From Deltaproteobacteria bacterium GWC2_55_46 (GTDB taxonomy: Bacteria > Desulfobacterota > GWC2-55-46), in NCBI GenBank assembly GCA_001595385.3, contig LVEI03000001.1, positions 124,001-188,000 of the forward strand: a DNA stretch of 64,000 nt, in the 5' to 3' direction. A model generated the notes under the pieces. The model saw only the letters and a program-made list of their open reading frames with translations, searched no databases and was not told where the DNA came from. Positions 63,861 to 64,000 of the stretch are shown one piece after another. The position numbers were made by a program, and so were the translations under genes. Each line of letters opens with the position of its first letter. Position 1 is the stretch's first letter.

Positions 63861-64000
63861 TTATACCCTGTCCTTTATGAGAAAAAGTCTTTTTAACTGG
63901 TTTGACCTCAGGTATTTGATGAAGTCGGCGTCGTCGATCCTTTCTCCGCTTGTTAAGATCGCCTTTAAATACCCGTATAGCATGCCGATGCCGTCGAGAG
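63861..64000 (-). CDS. C-terminal fragment of a gene cut by the window edge
   Basis: The last 140 bases hold the 3' end of a minus-strand gene (stop TAA at 63861-63863). About 45 residues are visible, rich in Lys, Arg and Asp and ending NQLKRLFLIKDRV. There are no motifs to name it. Its tight spacing to asnB and its position suggest another glycan-assembly enzyme, but this is context only. Confidence 0.6.
   Translation of the reverse strand, partial: LDGIGMLYGYLKAILTSGERIDDADFIKYLRSNQLKRLFLIKDRV

Noticed and set aside
36618-64000. Horizontally acquired genomic island
   Set aside because: Codon style and GC look like the left half, and no integrase, tRNA end or long flanking repeat is seen; transfer of single glycan genes is still possible.

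Overview
The window is a densely coded bacterial chromosome segment with no rRNA, tRNA, CRISPR array, phage or transposase gene that I could see. Several traits point to a Gram-negative bacterium of the old Deltaproteobacteria / Desulfobacterota or Nitrospirota type: surE-pcm-nlpD-rpoS synteny, a GspN-like protein, PrsK/PrsR regulators with an exosortase, outer-membrane-type lipoproteins, and genes rich in AGG (Arg) and ATA (Ile) codons despite a fairly high GC content. I cannot name a genus.

The left half (1-36.6 kb) is mostly housekeeping in short operons on both strands. In order: a small His-rich protein, a 157-bp hairpin array, an SppA-like S49 peptidase, a YfhO membrane protein, a two-unit M16 protease and nicotinamidase. 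Then come a minus-strand run murI-gerMN-aspA-gerW, family X DNA polymerase (polX), a CNNM/CorC transporter, enolase (eno), a Na/Pi cotransporter, a LolA-like protein, a DUF302 protein, soluble transhydrogenase (sthA), an alpha/beta hydrolase, msrP and a PQQ-type sugar dehydrogenase. A 12-bp tandem repeat follows, then glgB, the stress cluster surE-pcm-nlpD-rpoS, apt, an ion permease, an RlmI-like methyltransferase, a GNAT/acyl-CoA-synthetase fusion, a small membrane protein and gspN.

From 36.6 kb to the end, nearly everything is on the minus strand and looks like one surface-glycan/exosortase region. Two large TPR proteins come first. A regulatory block follows: a short PrsK-like kinase, a canonical PrsR sigma-54 activator, a UDP-sugar dehydrogenase, and a second PrsR-like regulator whose ATPase and sigma-54 contact motifs are damaged. 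Next is an exosortase without an EpsI domain. The rest is a glycan assembly cluster: glycosyltransferases, three related C-methyltransferase-type genes, a glucose-1-phosphate cytidylyltransferase, a radical SAM/SPASM protein, an FrhB-like iron-sulfur protein, a Wzx flippase, a pyruvyltransferase and an asparagine synthase. A gene cut by the window edge ends the series.

The one plus-strand gene inside this block (46484-48310) encodes a secreted Fn3/PKD protein with a CFI-box C-terminal tail. Its leader holds a sequence resembling the core of a GEMM-I cyclic-di-GMP riboswitch, followed by an intrinsic terminator just before the ribosome-binding site. My main hypothesis is that this protein is a second-messenger-gated surface protein, processed or anchored by the adjacent exosortase and controlled alongside the Prs two-component system. 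The riboswitch-like sequence and terminator are visible in the DNA; the functional link is inference.
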